Shown: positions 34,927 to 45,052, counted from the stretch's first letter. The stretch: 64,000 nucleotides of DNA from Paraburkholderia caffeinitolerans (GCF_902859945.1 NZ_CADIKL010000021.1:1-64000); one strand, 5' to 3'. Numbers and translations are program-made. The notes: generated by a model not told the origin, from the letters alone.

Positions 34927-35769
34927 TCAGGCTCGGCGCGCGGCGCGCCAGGCGATCCAGAGCTTGCGAATCGGCGTGATCACGATCTGCTGGTGCAGCA
35001 CCTGGAAGCCTTCGCGCTCTACTTCGTCGAGCAAGGCAAGCTCGAGCGCCGCGAGCGCGCGCAAGGTGCGCTGATGGCGGCGTTCCGGGGCGGGAATCGC
35101 ATCGAGCGCGGCGTTCACGGTTTCGCGAGCGCGCGCAGTCTGGAACTGCATGAGCTCCGTGAATTCACCGCTATAGCGGCGGTTGATCAGATCGGCAGCG
35201 GTGACGTTGTAGCGCTGCAATTCGTCGATCGGCACGTAGATGCGGCCATGGCGCGCATCGTTGCCGATCTCGGGCACGAATTGCGCGAGCATCAGCGCGT
35301 TGCCGAGCGGCGCGGCCCAGCGCGCGGCGGCCGCGCGTGCTTCATCGGTGCGCGCGCCGACTTGCGCCACGAGCGTGGCGAACGTGCCGCCCACGCCGTC
35401 GATATAACGGCGCAGATTCGGCAGATCGAGATAGCGGGCTTGCTCGAAGTCCATTTCGAAGCCGGCGAGCAACTGCTGAAGCAGCGGATAGATTGCCGCC
35501 GTGCGGTCCAGATGGTGCGCGAGCGCCTGGGTTACGGGGTGCGATGCATTGCCGGCAGCGAGCGCGGCCAGTTCCTTCTGCCACCACGCAAGCTTGGTGC
35601 GGCCGACTGTGGGGTCGCTCGTTTCCTTGGCGGTTTCCTCGAGCTCGCGGCGCAGCGCGAACAGGGCGGCTAGCAGCGGTTGATGCGCGGCGCTTGCCTG
35701 GCGCAGCGCGTAGTAGGTGCTCGATCCGGGCGGGGCCGCCTTTTGCAGGCAGTATTCGTCGAAATTCAC
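34927..35769 (-). CDS. Squalene/phytoene-synthase-like protein with altered motifs
   Basis: A 280-residue all-helical protein of the trans-isoprenyl diphosphate synthase (squalene/phytoene synthase) family. The first motif, DDxxD-like in active enzymes, reads ALRRELEETAKE with Glu, Thr and Lys instead of Asp. The second reads EIGNDARHGRIYVP, keeping one Asp. TKLAWWQKEL recalls the mitochondrial assembly factor NDUFAF6, a non-catalytic relative. It is alone, not in a hopanoid or carotenoid cluster. I favour GTG 35769 (NFDEYCLQKAAPPGS follows); GTG 35823 adds a Pro-rich tail. Catalysis is doubtful. Confidence 0.75.
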   Translation of the reverse strand: MNFDEYCLQKAAPPGSSTYYALRQASAAHQPLLAALFALRRELEETAKETSDPTVGRTKLAWWQKELAALAAGNASHPVTQALAHHLDRTAAIYPLLQQLLAGFEMDFEQARYLDLPNLRRYIDGVGGTFATLVAQVGARTDEARAAAARWAAPLGNALMLAQFVPEIGNDARHGRIYVPIDELQRYNVTAADLINRRYSGEFTELMQFQTARARETVNAALDAIPAPERRHQRTLRALAALELALLDEVEREGFQVLHQQIVITPIRKLWIAWRAARRA

Positions 35770-35910
35770 GGCGTTTGGGGGCGAGGAGAGGCGCGGATTC
35801 TCTGGCGTCCCAACAGGGCGCACGGAGCAAGTCGCTGCGGAGCGGCGATTCTAGCACCGGCCCTTGTTCGAGGCGGCCATCAGGGGCGGGCCGGATGCAC
35901 GGCCAAGGGG

Positions 35911-35939
35911 CAGACAAGCGCAGGGCAATCGGTTAGAAT
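35911..35939 (+). promoter_or_regulatory. Candidate sigma-70 promoter for tRNA-Leu
   Basis: CAGACA (35911-35916) and TAGAAT (35934-35939) with a 17-bp spacer match the consensus at 4/6 and 5/6. It lies about 130 bp before the tRNA and in the right direction, with no other gene between. Confidence 0.35.
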
Positions 35940-36067
35940 CTCGCGCTTGCGCATTGCGGGTGACTTATCCAGCCGCCGGCGGCGCAGTGCAGGTTTGTAT
36001 CGCACGCGATGTATCCCACGTCCCACACTCACGTGAACTCGCAGCGGTCCCGCCATGCAATGAATTC

Positions 36068-36154
36068 GCGTGAGTGGCGAAATTGGTAGACGCACCAGGT
36101 TTAGGTCCTGACGCCCGCAAGGGTGTGCCGGTTCGAGTCCGGCCTCACGCACCA
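36068..36154 (+). tRNA. tRNA-Leu (anticodon TAG)
   Basis: An 87-nt class II tRNA with encoded CCA. The acceptor arms gcgtgag / ctcacgc pair fully. The D-arm has tggcgaaattggtaga, the anticodon loop tttaggt gives TAG (reads CUN codons), a long variable arm acgcccgcaagggtgt follows, and the T-loop is ggttcgagtcc. A strong terminator follows directly. Confidence 0.95.
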
Positions 36155-36159
36155 AAAGC

Positions 36160-36191
36160 AAAGGCCACGTACCTCCAGGTACGTGGCCTTT
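36160..36191 (+). terminator. Rho-independent terminator of tRNA-Leu
   Basis: Perfect 15-bp stem aaaggccacgtacct / aggtacgtggccttt with a 2-nt gap and a trailing T-run, 5 bp after the tRNA CCA. Confidence 0.9.
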
Positions 36192-36257
36192 TTATTTGAT
36201 GCCCACGCGCTCGATTATGCGCGCGGGCCATCTATTCCATTTATTGCGCGCGACGCA

Positions 36258-36704
36258 TCAAGACTCTTCCTGGGCCGCCGCAATGACTTTCTCCAGCGCC
36301 CGATTGAGCAACTCGCGTTCCTTCTCATCGAGGCAGGCAAACAGGTCCACGTTCCACTTGCGCGCAACAGGCATGACCTTGCGATAGAGCGCGCGCCCAT
36401 CGGTTGTGAGCGAAACGAGTACGAGGCGCCCGTCTTCCTCGCTGGCGTCGCGTTGCATGAGGCCGCGGCGCATCAATGCTTCCGCGGCACGGCTGGCCTG
36501 GCTCTTGTCGAGATTCGCGTGGCGCGCGAGTTCCATCACGGAAAACGGGCCGAATGCGCCGACTGCGGCAATGAGACGTGCTTCCGGCAGCGTGATGCCG
36601 AGCTTCGTTTGGTAGCGCTCGCTCGCACCGCGTTCGGAGAGCTTGTTGAGGACATGGAGCCGATAGGTCAGAAATTGTTCGAGTCCGGCTTTGCTTGCCT
36701 TCAT
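36258..36704 (-). CDS. MarR-family transcriptional regulator
   Basis: A 148-residue winged-helix regulator. Helix-rich N-terminus, then the DNA-binding core SVMELARHANLDKSQASRAAEALMRRG (recognition helix around DKSQASRA) and the wing with RDASEEDGRLVLVSLT. The conserved Asp-Gly-Arg of the wing is present. Members repress transport or detoxification genes in response to small molecules. ATG 36704 has AGGAC upstream. The target is unknown; the nearest gene upstream is glycerate kinase, 202 bp away on the same strand. Confidence 0.88.
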   Translation of the reverse strand: MKASKAGLEQFLTYRLHVLNKLSERGASERYQTKLGITLPEARLIAAVGAFGPFSVMELARHANLDKSQASRAAEALMRRGLMQRDASEEDGRLVLVSLTTDGRALYRKVMPVARKWNVDLFACLDEKERELLNRALEKVIAAAQEES

Positions 36705-36800
36705 GGTCGTCCTGGTCTGGTCGCGTGAGGTCCGCGCAATCATGCTGCGCGTCTCATGATTGTTGCCTCAACCAGCGCCCGGGTCAACGCGCAAGAACCC

Positions 36801-36829
36801 TCGTAGGCCCGTCCTGCATGGGCCTACGA
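36801..36829. terminator. Hairpin downstream of glycerate kinase
   Basis: Perfect 10-bp arms tcgtaggccc / gggcctacga with a 9-nt loop, 77 bp beyond the glycerate kinase stop. No T-run, so its role as terminator or as a MarR-region operator is open. Confidence 0.45.
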
Positions 36830-36905
36830 ATCTATTAATCGCTTACTGCGAAACCCGGCGAGAACGCGTAACTAAAGTCAGACGAATCTTCAGGCTTGTA
36901 GCGCG

Positions 36906-38063
36906 TTATGCGCCGCGCGAACCGTACTTGAAGCGCGTAAGTTGCTCCGCTTCGTTCGCGAGCAGCGTGGCCGCTTCGCGGATCGCCGTGTCGAGCGTGA
37001 TCGGGCCCGGAGCGGGCGAGAAGCAGCCGCTGAAGTGCTCGGCGAGACGCGGCAGGGCAGCGGAGTCAACGGCACCCGAAAGCAGCGTGGCCGGCACGCC
37101 GGCGGCCTGTGCATGGCGGCACGCGATGAAGGGCGCCTTGCCGTGCAGCGTCTGCACGTCGGAGCGGCCTTCGCCGGTGATTAGCCAGTGCGCGCCCGCG
37201 AGCGCGTCGTCGAGGCCGATCGTGCGCGCCACGACTTCGGCGCCGGGTTCGAAACTCCCACCGAGCATGCGCAGCGCAAAGCCGAGGCCGCCCGCTGCGC
37301 CCGCGCCTGCTTCGTCGCGCGCGCGCCGGCCGAGCGCCGCTTCGAGCAGATCGGCGAAACGCACGAGGGCGGCGTCGATCGTCGCAACTTGTTCGGGCTT
37401 CACGCCCTTTTGCGGGCCGAACACAGCGGTCGCGCCATGATCGCCATTGAGCGGATTGTCGACGTCCGACATCGCAACGAAGCTGGCTTCGCCAAGCCGT
37501 GCGTCGAGCCCGGAGACGTCCACCCGCGCGACCTTCGCCAGTGCCTGCGGCGTGGGTGCGAGTGCATTGCCGTTGGCGTCGAACAACTGCAGGCCGAGGC
37601 CAACGAGGAGGCCCGCGCCGGCGTCGTTCGTGCTGCTGCCGCCGAGCGCGACATAGAAGCGGCGCACGCCTTCGTCGAGCAGTGCGCGAATGGCTTCGCC
37701 CATGCCGCGCGTGCTGCGCGTGTCGACCGGCACGCCCATGCCCACCGGATCGGTGATGCCGACGATCTCGGCGGTTTCGACGACCGCGCTGCCGTCATGC
37801 AGCAGGCCGACGGCGGCGTCGCGCCGCGCGCCGGCTGCGCCTTCCACGTTGATCACGCGACGCTCGCCGCCGACGCTGAGCATCGCGTCGAGCGTGCCTT
37901 CGCCGCCGTCGGCCATCGGGCAGATGCGGATATCGGCGTCGGCGCGGGCGCGGCGGATGCCGTCGGCGATCGCGGCGGCGACCCCATCCGCGCTGAGCGA
38001 GCCTTTAAAGGAATCGGGAGCAATGACGACGACGGGTGCGTCAGCAAACGACTGGTTGGACAT
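36906..38063 (-). CDS. garK: Glycerate 2-kinase (GarK/GlxK family)
   Basis: A 385-residue glycerate kinase type 1. It starts VVVIAPDSFKGSLSADGVAAAIADGI with the phosphate-binding KGS motif. Further landmarks are ICPMADGGEGTLDAML, GGSSTNDAGAGLLVGLG and ITGEGRSDVQTLHGKAP. It phosphorylates D-glycerate to 2-phosphoglycerate in glyoxylate, glucarate or glycolate breakdown. It has standard length. No other glyoxylate-path gene is adjacent. Confidence 0.93.
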   Translation of the reverse strand: MSNQSFADAPVVVIAPDSFKGSLSADGVAAAIADGIRRARADADIRICPMADGGEGTLDAMLSVGGERRVINVEGAAGARRDAAVGLLHDGSAVVETAEIVGITDPVGMGVPVDTRSTRGMGEAIRALLDEGVRRFYVALGGSSTNDAGAGLLVGLGLQLFDANGNALAPTPQALAKVARVDVSGLDARLGEASFVAMSDVDNPLNGDHGATAVFGPQKGVKPEQVATIDAALVRFADLLEAALGRRARDEAGAGAAGGLGFALRMLGGSFEPGAEVVARTIGLDDALAGAHWLITGEGRSDVQTLHGKAPFIACRHAQAAGVPATLLSGAVDSAALPRLAEHFSGCFSPAPGPITLDTAIREAATLLANEAEQLTRFKYGSRGA

Positions 38064-38547
38064 GGTGTCTCGACTGGAAGAGTTGTGTTGGCAGAGGCTG
38101 TTGCCGGCGGGGCGTCCGGCGCGAGCGCTAGCTTACCAGTGGTCGGGGGCCTGCTGGATACCTCAGGCGAGATAGCACGCATCGCAGCCACGCAGCGGGC
38201 GCGAAATATGGCCGCTGCATGAGGGTTTCGCGGGCGTTTTCGCGTCTTGCACGGCGTCATCTTTCCGCAGGAACGGCAATTCCATTTGAGTGTGGCAATA
38301 GTTTGCTAAAATACTGGGCTCTTTTGACGGAACCGCACCGCAAACTGCTCGATCCGGCCCAATTTGGCCGATTTGTAGCGGAATGGGTCTCGCGGATCCC
38401 GCAAAGGGCGCCGCCCCGTATCCCGGTCGGGCGCAAGCCGGCGGCGCCGACGAGGCATAGGCGAGACGCAAGCGATGCGGGTGACCCATCGGACTGCGGC
38501 AGCAAAGATTACTGAAACGCTCGAACAATTTTAGGACGATTGAAGCC
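38064..38547. other. Divergent intergenic region garK / tig
   Basis: 484 bp between divergent genes. It holds a candidate promoter for tig (38287-38313) and a long GC-rich leader of about 230 bp. A 98-codon frame at 38219-38515 spans that promoter and has biased composition, so I do not call it. No riboswitch-like fold recognised. Confidence 0.5.
38287..38313 (+). promoter_or_regulatory. Candidate sigma-70 promoter of tig
   Basis: TTGAGT (38287-38292) and TAAAAT (38308-38313) with a 15-bp spacer, in an AT-rich island of an otherwise GC-rich gap. The spacing is short, so confidence is limited. Confidence 0.35.
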
Positions 38548-39894
38548 ATGGCTAACGTTGTAGAAAACCTCGGCAAGCTCGAACGCCGCGTGACGATTTC
38601 CCTGCCGAAGGACGCCGTGCAGAAAGAAGTCGACTCGCGCATCCGCCAACTCGCGAAGAACGTGCGCATGCCGGGCTTCCGCCCGGGCAAGGTGCCGCTC
38701 AAGATGGTCACGCAGCAGTACTCGGGCCAGGTCGAAGCCGAAGTTCTGAGCGACAAGGTCGGCAAGGAGTTCTTCGACATCAGCCGCGCCGAAAATCTGC
38801 GCGTCGCGGGCCAGCCGAGCTTCGCGCCGAAGGTCGAAGCCGCTGAAGGCGATTACGCGTTCGACGCAACTTTCGAGGTCTATCCGGAAGTGGCGCTGGG
38901 TGACGTCGCAAGCGCTGAAATCGAGCGCACGACCACCAGCATCACCGAAGCCGAAATCGACCGCACGCTGGACATCCTGCGCAAGCAGCGCGTGCATTAC
39001 CACGCACGTGGCGAAGCAGGCGAGCACGGTGACGGCGGCGCCGACGTCGCTGCGAAGGAAGGCGACCGCGTGACGGTCGACTTCGTTGGCAAGATCGACG
39101 ACGTCGCATTCCCGGGCGGCAGCGCCGAAGGCTTCGCATTCGTGCTGGGCGAAGGCCGCATGCTGCCGGAATTCGAAAAGGCGGCAATCGGCCTGAAGAA
39201 GGGCGAGTCGCGCGAATTCGACCTCGCATTCCCCGAGGACTATCACGGCAAGGAAGTCGCCGGCAAGACCGCGAAGTTCACGATCACGATGCAGCAGATC
39301 GAGTGGCCGCACCTGCCGGAGATCGACGCTGAATTCGCGAAGTCGCTCGGCATCGCTGACGGCGACCTCGTGAAGATGCGCGCCGAGATCAAGGACAACC
39401 TCGAGCGTGAAGCGAAGCGCCGCACCCAGGCCATCGTCAAGAACCAGGTCATGGATGCGCTCCTGAAGATCTCCGAACTCGACGTGCCGAACGCACTCAT
39501 CGAACAAGACCAGCAGCGCCTCGTCGAAATGGCGCGCGCCGACCTCGCGCAGCGCGGCGTGCCCAACGCAAAGGACGCACCGATCCCGGCCGAAATGTTC
39601 AAGGAGCAAGCCGAGCGCCGCGTGAAGCTCGGCCTCGTGCTGGCCGAGCTCGTGAAGGCGAACAATCTCGAAGCGAAGCCGGAGCAGATCCGCGCTGAAG
39701 TCGACGAATTCGCGAAAAGCTACGAAGACCCGAAGGAAGTCGTGCGCTGGTATTATTCGAACCAGCAGCGCCTCGCCGAAATGGAAGCCTACGTCGTCGA
39801 ATCGAACGTCGTGGACTTCGTGCTCGGCAAGGCCAAGGTGACGGACAAGCTGGTGAGCTTCGAAGAACTGGCAAGCGCAACGGCGCAGGCTTAA
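38548..39894 (+). CDS. tig: Trigger factor, ribosome-associated chaperone
   Basis: A 448-residue chaperone and peptidyl-prolyl isomerase that binds the ribosome exit tunnel. The ribosome-binding signature is NVRMPGFRPGKVPLKMV. The FKBP-type domain contains DRVTVDFVGKIDD and FVLGEGRMLPEFEKA. The C-terminal arms follow. It is slightly longer than the E. coli protein (432), with a Gly/His-rich insert HARGEAGEHGDGGAD before the isomerase domain. It heads the tig-clpP-clpX-lon block. Confidence 0.96.
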   Translation: MANVVENLGKLERRVTISLPKDAVQKEVDSRIRQLAKNVRMPGFRPGKVPLKMVTQQYSGQVEAEVLSDKVGKEFFDISRAENLRVAGQPSFAPKVEAAEGDYAFDATFEVYPEVALGDVASAEIERTTTSITEAEIDRTLDILRKQRVHYHARGEAGEHGDGGADVAAKEGDRVTVDFVGKIDDVAFPGGSAEGFAFVLGEGRMLPEFEKAAIGLKKGESREFDLAFPEDYHGKEVAGKTAKFTITMQQIEWPHLPEIDAEFAKSLGIADGDLVKMRAEIKDNLEREAKRRTQAIVKNQVMDALLKISELDVPNALIEQDQQRLVEMARADLAQRGVPNAKDAPIPAEMFKEQAERRVKLGLVLAELVKANNLEAKPEQIRAEVDEFAKSYEDPKEVVRWYYSNQQRLAEMEAYVVESNVVDFVLGKAKVTDKLVSFEELASATAQA

Positions 39895-39906
39895 ATCTGC
39901 CCGCTA

Positions 39907-39952
39907 CGGCGTGCCGGCTGTCGGAGCAACCGACGGCCAGCACGCCGTTTTT
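39907..39952 (+). terminator. Terminator between tig and clpP
   Basis: An 18-bp stem cggcgtgccggctgtcgg / ccgacggccagcacgccg with two mismatches, 5-nt loop, and five Ts directly after. It starts 13 bp after the tig stop, so clpP needs its own promoter. Confidence 0.9.
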
Positions 39953-39985
39953 GTATCCGCGGAATTTGGCCACACTCTCGTCGTG

Positions 39986-40014
39986 GTTGATTTTTGCAGG
40001 GTCCGTCGCCATTG
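39986..40014 (+). promoter_or_regulatory. Possible heat-shock (sigma-32) promoter of clpP
   Basis: GTTGATT (39986-39992) and CGCCATTG (40007-40014) separated by 14 bp loosely match the sigma-32 consensus CTTGAAA / CCCCATTT (4/7 and 6/8). It lies 50 bp before the clpP ATG and after the tig terminator. Confidence 0.22.
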
Positions 40015-40063
40015 AGCATTATCAGGGTTACCAGAACAACTCTTCCAGACAAGGATGCACCGC

Positions 40064-40717
40064 ATGACCATTCGCGCTCAATCGCTGGACACGTTGACCT
40101 CCCACGCCTCGCGGGATTTCGATCCGCAGGCGCTCGGGCTTGTGCCGATCGTCGTGGAGACGAGCGGCCGCGGCGAGCGCTCATATGACATCTACTCGCG
40201 CCTGCTCAAGGAGCGTGTGGTATTCCTGGTCGGCGAAGTGAACGACCAGACCGCGAATCTCGTTGTCGCGCAGTTGCTGTTTCTCGAAAGCGAAAATCCT
40301 GACAAGGACATCAGCCTGTACATCAACAGCCCGGGCGGCTCGGTTTCGGCTGGCATGGCGATTTACGACACGATGCAGTTCATCAAGCCTGACGTTTCGA
40401 CCCTTTGCATGGGCCTCGCGGCCAGCATGGGTGCGTTCCTGCTCGCGTCGGGCGCGAAGGGCAAGCGCTTTGCGCTGCCGAACTCGCGCGTGATGATTCA
40501 CCAGCCGCTGGGCGGCGCACGCGGCCAGGCGTCGGACATCGAAATCCAGGCGCGCGAAATCCTGTACCTGAAGGAGCGTCTGAACCAGTTGCTCGCCACG
40601 CACACGGGGCAGCCCGTCGAGCGCATCGCGCGCGACACCGACCGCGACAACTTCATGTCGGGTGACGACGCGCAGGCGTACGGCCTCGTCGATCAGGTGC
40701 TGCACAAGCGTCCCTGA
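40064..40717 (+). CDS. clpP: ATP-dependent Clp protease proteolytic subunit
   Basis: A 217-residue serine protease that forms the ClpXP/ClpAP barrel. The catalytic Ser is S121 in GLAASMGAF, the His is H146 in MIHQPLGG, and the Asp lies near 195 in RDTDRDNFM. YINSPGGSVSAG forms the oxyanion loop. ATG 40064 is preferred over ATG 40055 because AAGGA at 40051-40055 then sits eight bases upstream. clpX follows 260 bp later. Confidence 0.97.
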   Translation: MTIRAQSLDTLTSHASRDFDPQALGLVPIVVETSGRGERSYDIYSRLLKERVVFLVGEVNDQTANLVVAQLLFLESENPDKDISLYINSPGGSVSAGMAIYDTMQFIKPDVSTLCMGLAASMGAFLLASGAKGKRFALPNSRVMIHQPLGGARGQASDIEIQAREILYLKERLNQLLATHTGQPVERIARDTDRDNFMSGDDAQAYGLVDQVLHKRP

Positions 40718-40977
40718 TCCGGTGCGCGTTTTTGCTGGCATTTTATTTGCCAGTTAATGGTGCCACTGACGGTGCCAACTGAGGGCCCGCTCGCACCGTG
40801 TGCGATCCCCGTGAAATACGGGATAGCCACGGGCGCGCGGACCGTGTGAAATAATCAGCAAACGCGCTTCGCGGCCTGCGGCCCAACGCCGTCACAGCAA
40901 GCGGTTCACGCGCCCCCCGGCGTTGTCTGGGGGAAACGGCGTATCATGTAACAGAGTGTCCGGAGGCTCATTAATTC

Positions 40978-42249
<1,272 letters not shown>

Positions 42250-42281
42250 TGGTGATGATGATCGGCTAAAGAGTTCCGGGG

Positions 42282-42315
42282 AAAAGCCGTTCATGCAATG
42301 GGATGAACGGCTTTT
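42282..42315 (+). terminator. Rho-independent terminator of clpX
   Basis: Perfect 13-bp stem aaaagccgttcat / atgaacggctttt with an 8-nt loop and T-rich tail, 32 bp after the clpX stop. Confidence 0.9.
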
Positions 42316-42381
42316 TCGTTTATCTTGTGGTCGATGGCGCACTTTTTTTGGAGTCACTGAACTTTTCCCACTTGCGCGAGG

Positions 42382-42409
42382 CTTGCAATCGATTTTTGTG
42401 GCCTCACTT
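42382..42409 (+). promoter_or_regulatory. Candidate heat-shock (sigma-32) promoter of lon
   Basis: CTTGCAA (42382-42388) and CCTCACTT (42402-42409) with a 13-bp spacer match the sigma-32 consensus CTTGAAA / CCCCATTT at 6/7 and 6/8. The site lies between the clpX terminator and lon, ending 34 bp before the lon ATG. lon is a classic heat-shock gene. Confidence 0.4.
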
Positions 42410-42443
42410 ACCGAACAATTGATACCACTCATGGGGAAATGAA

Positions 42444-44873
42444 ATGTCAGGAACCCAACTCCTCCCGCCGGAACGCACCACGCTCCCGCTGCTGCCGCTG
42501 CGAGACGTCGTAGTTTTCCCGCATATGGTGATTCCCCTTTTCGTGGGCCGGCCCAAATCTATCAAGGCCCTCGAAGCGGCAATGGAAGGCGGCAAGCACA
42601 TCATGCTCGTCGCGCAAAAGACTGCCGCCAAGGATGAGCCGACCGAAAAGGATATGTACGAAGTAGGGTGTATCGCCAACATCCTGCAAATGCTCAAGCT
42701 GCCCGACGGCACCGTGAAGGTGCTCGTGGAAGGCTTGCAGCGCGCGAAAACGCTTTCCATCGAAGAACAGGAAACGCAGTTTTCGTGCGAGGTCATGCCG
42801 CTCGAGCCCGATCACGCCGATAGCGCCGAAACCGAAGCGCTGCGCCGTGCGATCGTTTCGCAGTTCGACCAGTACGTGAAGCTGAACAAGAAGATCCCGC
42901 CGGAGATCCTGACCTCGCTGTCGGGCATCGACGAGGCGGGTCGTCTTGCCGACACCATCGCCGCGCATCTGCCGCTCAAGCTCGACCAGAAGCAGCACAT
43001 TCTCGAGATGTTCCCGGTCGTGGAGCGTCTGGAGCATCTGCTCGCGCAACTCGAAGCCGAGATCGACATTCTCCAGGTGGAGAAGCGCATCCGTGGCCGC
43101 GTGAAGCGCCAGATGGAAAAGAGCCAGCGCGAGTACTACCTGAACGAGCAGGTCAAGGCGATCCAGAAGGAACTGGGCGAAGGCGAAGAGGGTGCCGATC
43201 TCGAAGAACTCGAGAAGCGCATCACCGCCGCGCGCATGCCCAAGGAAGCCAAGAAGAAGGCCGACGCTGAGCTCAAGAAGCTCAAGCTGATGTCGCCGAT
43301 GTCGGCGGAAGCCACCGTCGTGCGCAACTACATCGACACGCTGATCGGCCTGCCGTGGCGCAAGAAGAGCAAGGTCAACAACGACCTCTCCAACGCCGAA
43401 GCCGTGCTCGACGAAGACCACTTCGGTCTCGAGAAAGTGAAGGAACGCATTCTCGAGTATCTCGCGGTCCAGCAACGCGTGGACAAGGTCAAGGCGCCTA
43501 TCCTGTGCCTCGTCGGGCCTCCGGGCGTCGGCAAGACCTCACTCGGCCAGTCGATTGCGCGCGCAACGAATCGCAAGTTCGTGCGCATGGCGCTGGGTGG
43601 CGTGCGTGACGAAGCCGAGATTCGCGGCCACCGCCGTACGTATATCGGTTCGATGCCGGGCAAGATTCTGCAGAGCCTGACCAAGGTCGGCGTGCGCAAT
43701 CCGCTCTTCCTGCTCGACGAGGTCGACAAGATGGGCATGGATTTCCGCGGCGATCCTTCTTCGGCGCTGCTCGAAGTGCTCGATCCGGAACAGAACCATA
43801 CGTTCGCCGACCACTACATCGAAGTCGATTTCGACCTCTCCGATGTGATGTTCGTCGCCACGTCGAACTCGCTGAACATTCCGCCGCCGCTGCTCGACCG
43901 GATGGAAGTCATCCGCCTCTCGGGCTACACGGAAGACGAGAAGGTCAGCATTGCCCAGCGTTATCTTCTTCCGAAGCAGAAGAAGAACAACGGCTTGAAG
44001 CAAGGCGAGATCGAGATCACCGAAGGCGCGATCCGCGACATCATTCGCTATTACACGCGTGAAGCGGGCGTGCGTTCGCTCGAGCGTGAAATCTCGAAGA
44101 TCTGCCGCAAGGTCGTGAAGATGCTGCTGCTGAAGAAGGCCGACAAGGCCGTCACGGTGGACAGCGTCAATCTCGATACCTTCCTTGGCGTGCGCAAGTA
44201 CGACTTCGGTCTGGCTGCGAAGGAAAACCAGATCGGCCAGGTCACGGGTCTCGCGTGGACGGAAGTGGGCGGCGATCTGCTCACGATCGAAGCCGCGGTC
44301 ATGCCCGGCAAGGGCAACGTGATCCGTACGGGTTCGCTCGGCGACGTCATGAAGGAATCGGTCGAAGCGGCACGCTCGGTGGTGCGTTCGCGTTCGCGTC
44401 GTCTCGGCATCAAGGACGAGGCGTTCGAGAAGCAGGACATCCACATTCACGTGCCCGAAGGCGCGACGCCGAAGGACGGTCCGTCCGCAGGCGGTGCGAT
44501 GACGACGGCGCTGGTGTCCGTGCTCACGGGCATTCCGGTGCGTGCCGATGTCGCGATGACGGGTGAAATCACGCTGCGCGGCGAAGTGCTGCCGATCGGC
44601 GGGCTGAAGGAGAAGCTGCTCGCGGCGCATCGCGGTGGCATCAAGCTCGTGCTGATCCCGGAAGAGAACGTCAAGGATCTCACCGAGATTCCGGACAACG
44701 TGAAGAACTCGATCGAGATCGTGCCGGTCCGCTGGATCGACAAGGTGCTCGAACTCGCGCTCGAACGTGTGCCGCAGCCGCTGCCGGAAGAGGAAGTGAA
44801 GGCCGACGACGCCAAGGCGCCTGTTGCTGCCGAAACGAAGGAAGCCGGCGCGACCGAAGTAGTCAAGCATTGA
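42444..44873 (+). CDS. lon: ATP-dependent protease Lon
   Basis: An 809-residue AAA+ serine protease that degrades damaged and regulatory proteins. The N-terminal LON substrate domain starts LPLLPLRDVVVFPHMVIPL. Walker A is LVGPPGVGKTSLGQ and Walker B is PLFLLDEVDKM. The proteolytic domain has the catalytic Ser in PKDGPSAGGAM and Lys in GGLKEKLLAAHR. The C-terminal tail is Ala/Glu-rich. GGGGA precedes ATG. Confidence 0.97.
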   Translation: MSGTQLLPPERTTLPLLPLRDVVVFPHMVIPLFVGRPKSIKALEAAMEGGKHIMLVAQKTAAKDEPTEKDMYEVGCIANILQMLKLPDGTVKVLVEGLQRAKTLSIEEQETQFSCEVMPLEPDHADSAETEALRRAIVSQFDQYVKLNKKIPPEILTSLSGIDEAGRLADTIAAHLPLKLDQKQHILEMFPVVERLEHLLAQLEAEIDILQVEKRIRGRVKRQMEKSQREYYLNEQVKAIQKELGEGEEGADLEELEKRITAARMPKEAKKKADAELKKLKLMSPMSAEATVVRNYIDTLIGLPWRKKSKVNNDLSNAEAVLDEDHFGLEKVKERILEYLAVQQRVDKVKAPILCLVGPPGVGKTSLGQSIARATNRKFVRMALGGVRDEAEIRGHRRTYIGSMPGKILQSLTKVGVRNPLFLLDEVDKMGMDFRGDPSSALLEVLDPEQNHTFADHYIEVDFDLSDVMFVATSNSLNIPPPLLDRMEVIRLSGYTEDEKVSIAQRYLLPKQKKNNGLKQGEIEITEGAIRDIIRYYTREAGVRSLEREISKICRKVVKMLLLKKADKAVTVDSVNLDTFLGVRKYDFGLAAKENQIGQVTGLAWTEVGGDLLTIEAAVMPGKGNVIRTGSLGDVMKESVEAARSVVRSRSRRLGIKDEAFEKQDIHIHVPEGATPKDGPSAGGAMTTALVSVLTGIPVRADVAMTGEITLRGEVLPIGGLKEKLLAAHRGGIKLVLIPEENVKDLTEIPDNVKNSIEIVPVRWIDKVLELALERVPQPLPEEEVKADDAKAPVAAETKEAGATEVVKH

Positions 44874-44927
44874 GTTTCACGCGAGCCGCGCTGATCGCGC
44901 GGTTCGCCGGAATGCTTGAGCATCCCC

Positions 44928-44957
44928 AAAACCCGCGGCAGCGTCCGCGGGTTTTTG
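44928..44957 (+). terminator. Rho-independent terminator of lon
   Basis: Perfect 11-bp stem aaaacccgcgg / ccgcgggtttt, 6-nt loop, T-run, 54 bp after the lon stop. Confidence 0.9.
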
Positions 44958-44969
44958 TTTGATGCGCGT

Positions 44970-44991
44970 CCGTTAGATTCCCGTTAGATTC
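44970..44991. repeat. Perfect 11-bp tandem duplication
   Basis: ccgttagattc at 44970-44980 repeated at 44981-44991, between the lon terminator and the tRNA operon. Confidence 0.85.
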
Positions 44992-45046
44992 GTTGACGTT
45001 GAGCGGATCGAGATAAAACGACACCGGTTCCTGAATTGGGGCTTGG

Positions 45047-45052
45047 TATAGT
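45047..45052 (+). promoter_or_regulatory. Possible -10 box of the tRNA-Val/tRNA-Asp transcript
   Basis: TATAGT at 45047-45052 within tggtatagtacc, about 95 bp before tRNA-Val. Upstream -35 is poor (ccggtt at the right distance). Confidence 0.35.

Noticed and set aside
36068..36154. tRNA-Leu as an integrative-element attachment site
   Set aside because: No integrase, no duplicated 3' end of the tRNA and no composition shift nearby; the terminator follows directly.
38219..38515. A 98-codon frame directly upstream of tig
   Set aside because: It overlaps the likely tig promoter, is Arg/Pro-rich towards the end and has no ribosome site I can support.
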